Source: Arenibacter sp040216555
GTDB lineage: Bacteria; Bacteroidota; Bacteroidia; Flavobacteriales; Flavobacteriaceae
DNA length: 64,000 nucleotides
Assembly (NCBI GenBank): GCA_040216555.1
Contig: JAVJOW010000014.1
Location: forward strand, 266,942-330,941
Direction: 5' to 3'
The stretch's first letter is position 1. Each line of letters begins with the position of its first letter. The position numbers and the translations under genes were made by a program. Of the stretch, positions 63,813 to 64,000 are shown piece after piece. The notes under the pieces were generated by a model, which worked only from the letters and a program-made list of their open reading frames with translations, was not told where the DNA came from and did not search any database.

Positions 63813-63863
63813 GTGCCAGTCATTCCCTTTTAACCTGTACCACTTAAGGTAAAAAAGAAAAAA
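63813..63863 (+). repeat. T-module repeat, copy 5
   Basis: GTGCCAGTCATTCCC, TTTTAACCTGTACCACTTAAGG and the A-rich tail, identical at its end to copy 1 (37363). An IS3-type element begins at the next base. Confidence 0.65.
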
Positions 63864-64000
63864 TGGACTTGCAACAAAAAAGTGGACAATTAGATAAGAG
63901 TCATGCTGCTGTTTTTTGATTGTACATTTCTATTTCAAATTCCTCTATAGTTTTATACCCCAAAGTGGAGTGCATTCTTCTTCTGTTGTACCAAGTTTCT
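63864..64000 (-). mobile_element. IS3-family insertion sequence, right end (cut by window)
   Basis: The element end starts TGGACTTGCAAC at 63864 with an inner GTGGACAATT, typical of IS150-group IS3 termini that begin with TG. The transposase C-terminus follows inward. The rest of the element lies beyond the window. Confidence 0.75.
63901..63999 (-). CDS. IS3-family transposase (orfB), C-terminal part
   Basis: The last 32 codons are visible, reading ETWYNRRRMHSTLGYKTIEE and then FEIEMYNQKTAA before TGA (63901-63903). YN-RRR-HS-LGY-TP/TI-E is the invariant C-terminal pattern of IS3 orfB integrase-type transposases. The frame is open to the window edge; whether the upstream part is intact is unknown. 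Confidence 0.9.
   Translation of the reverse strand, partial: ETWYNRRRMHSTLGYKTIEEFEIEMYNQKTAA

Overview
The window looks like chromosome of a marine Flavobacteriaceae bacterium (Bacteroidota), of the Zobellia/Maribacter/Arenibacter kind. The reasons are: AT-rich DNA, SusC/SusD pairs, LytTR/LytS-type signalling, BF3164-like and NVEALA-like proteins, an IntDOT-like integrase lacking the first catalytic Arg, and weak Shine-Dalgarno sequences. The genus assignment is inference from gene content only. Frames, starts and motifs were read by eye; no searches were run.

Left part (1-34.6 kb) is an ordered, mostly intact metabolic region. It opens with a YeeE/YedE sulfur-transport pair (2-1111). Next is a three-gene planctomycete-style operon (1206-7148): PSCyt1/DUF1549/DUF1553, Tat-exported DUF1501, and a DUF2231-cytochrome-LRR-discoidin fusion. 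A LytS/LytTR two-component pair (7279-9083) follows. A polysaccharide utilization locus then runs rightward (9395-27435): SSS symporter, GH130 phosphorylase, CBM9-like protein, GH20 hexosaminidase, GH92 alpha-mannosidase, DUF4838 protein, GH29 fucosidase, SusC and SusD. The enzyme set fits stepwise dismantling of complex or high-mannose N-glycans. Converging on it from the right is a leftward block (27709-34546) of two FG-GAP/VCBS proteins, a cupredoxin-PVC dehydrogenase fusion and a DUF1080 protein.

At 34.8-36.8 kb there is a tRNA-Pro(GGG) gene, a degenerate tRNA-Pro-like copy, a small GIY-YIG nuclease gene between them, and a tyrosine integrase with tandem 10-bp repeats upstream. This is the likely left edge of an integrated element.

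The right part (37-64 kb) is accessory DNA. It holds an intact ISAs1-type IS with 18-bp inverted repeats and a 10-bp target duplication, and a decayed IS30. A seven-gene envelope/secretion cluster (38857-50272) follows: an NVEALA-like Cys-containing peptide, BF3164-like propeller lipoprotein, DUF1573 lipoprotein, transglutaminase-discoidin lipoprotein, O-antigen-ligase/TPR protein, an extra signal peptidase I and an MG2/TonB-plug protein. I think this cluster is the best candidate for an undescribed system: export and maturation or glycosylation of a small peptide.

From 50.3 kb to the end, unrelated small genes (XRE regulator, alpha/beta hydrolase, lipoprotein, GNAT remnant, NERD pseudogene, cytochrome c, PIN-like protein, DUF3825 protein and others) are separated by recurrent non-coding modules. 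I call these T, L and R. The layout resembles a cassette array, interrupted by a MITE, an IS91-type transposase/integrase pair and an IS3 copy cut by the window end.
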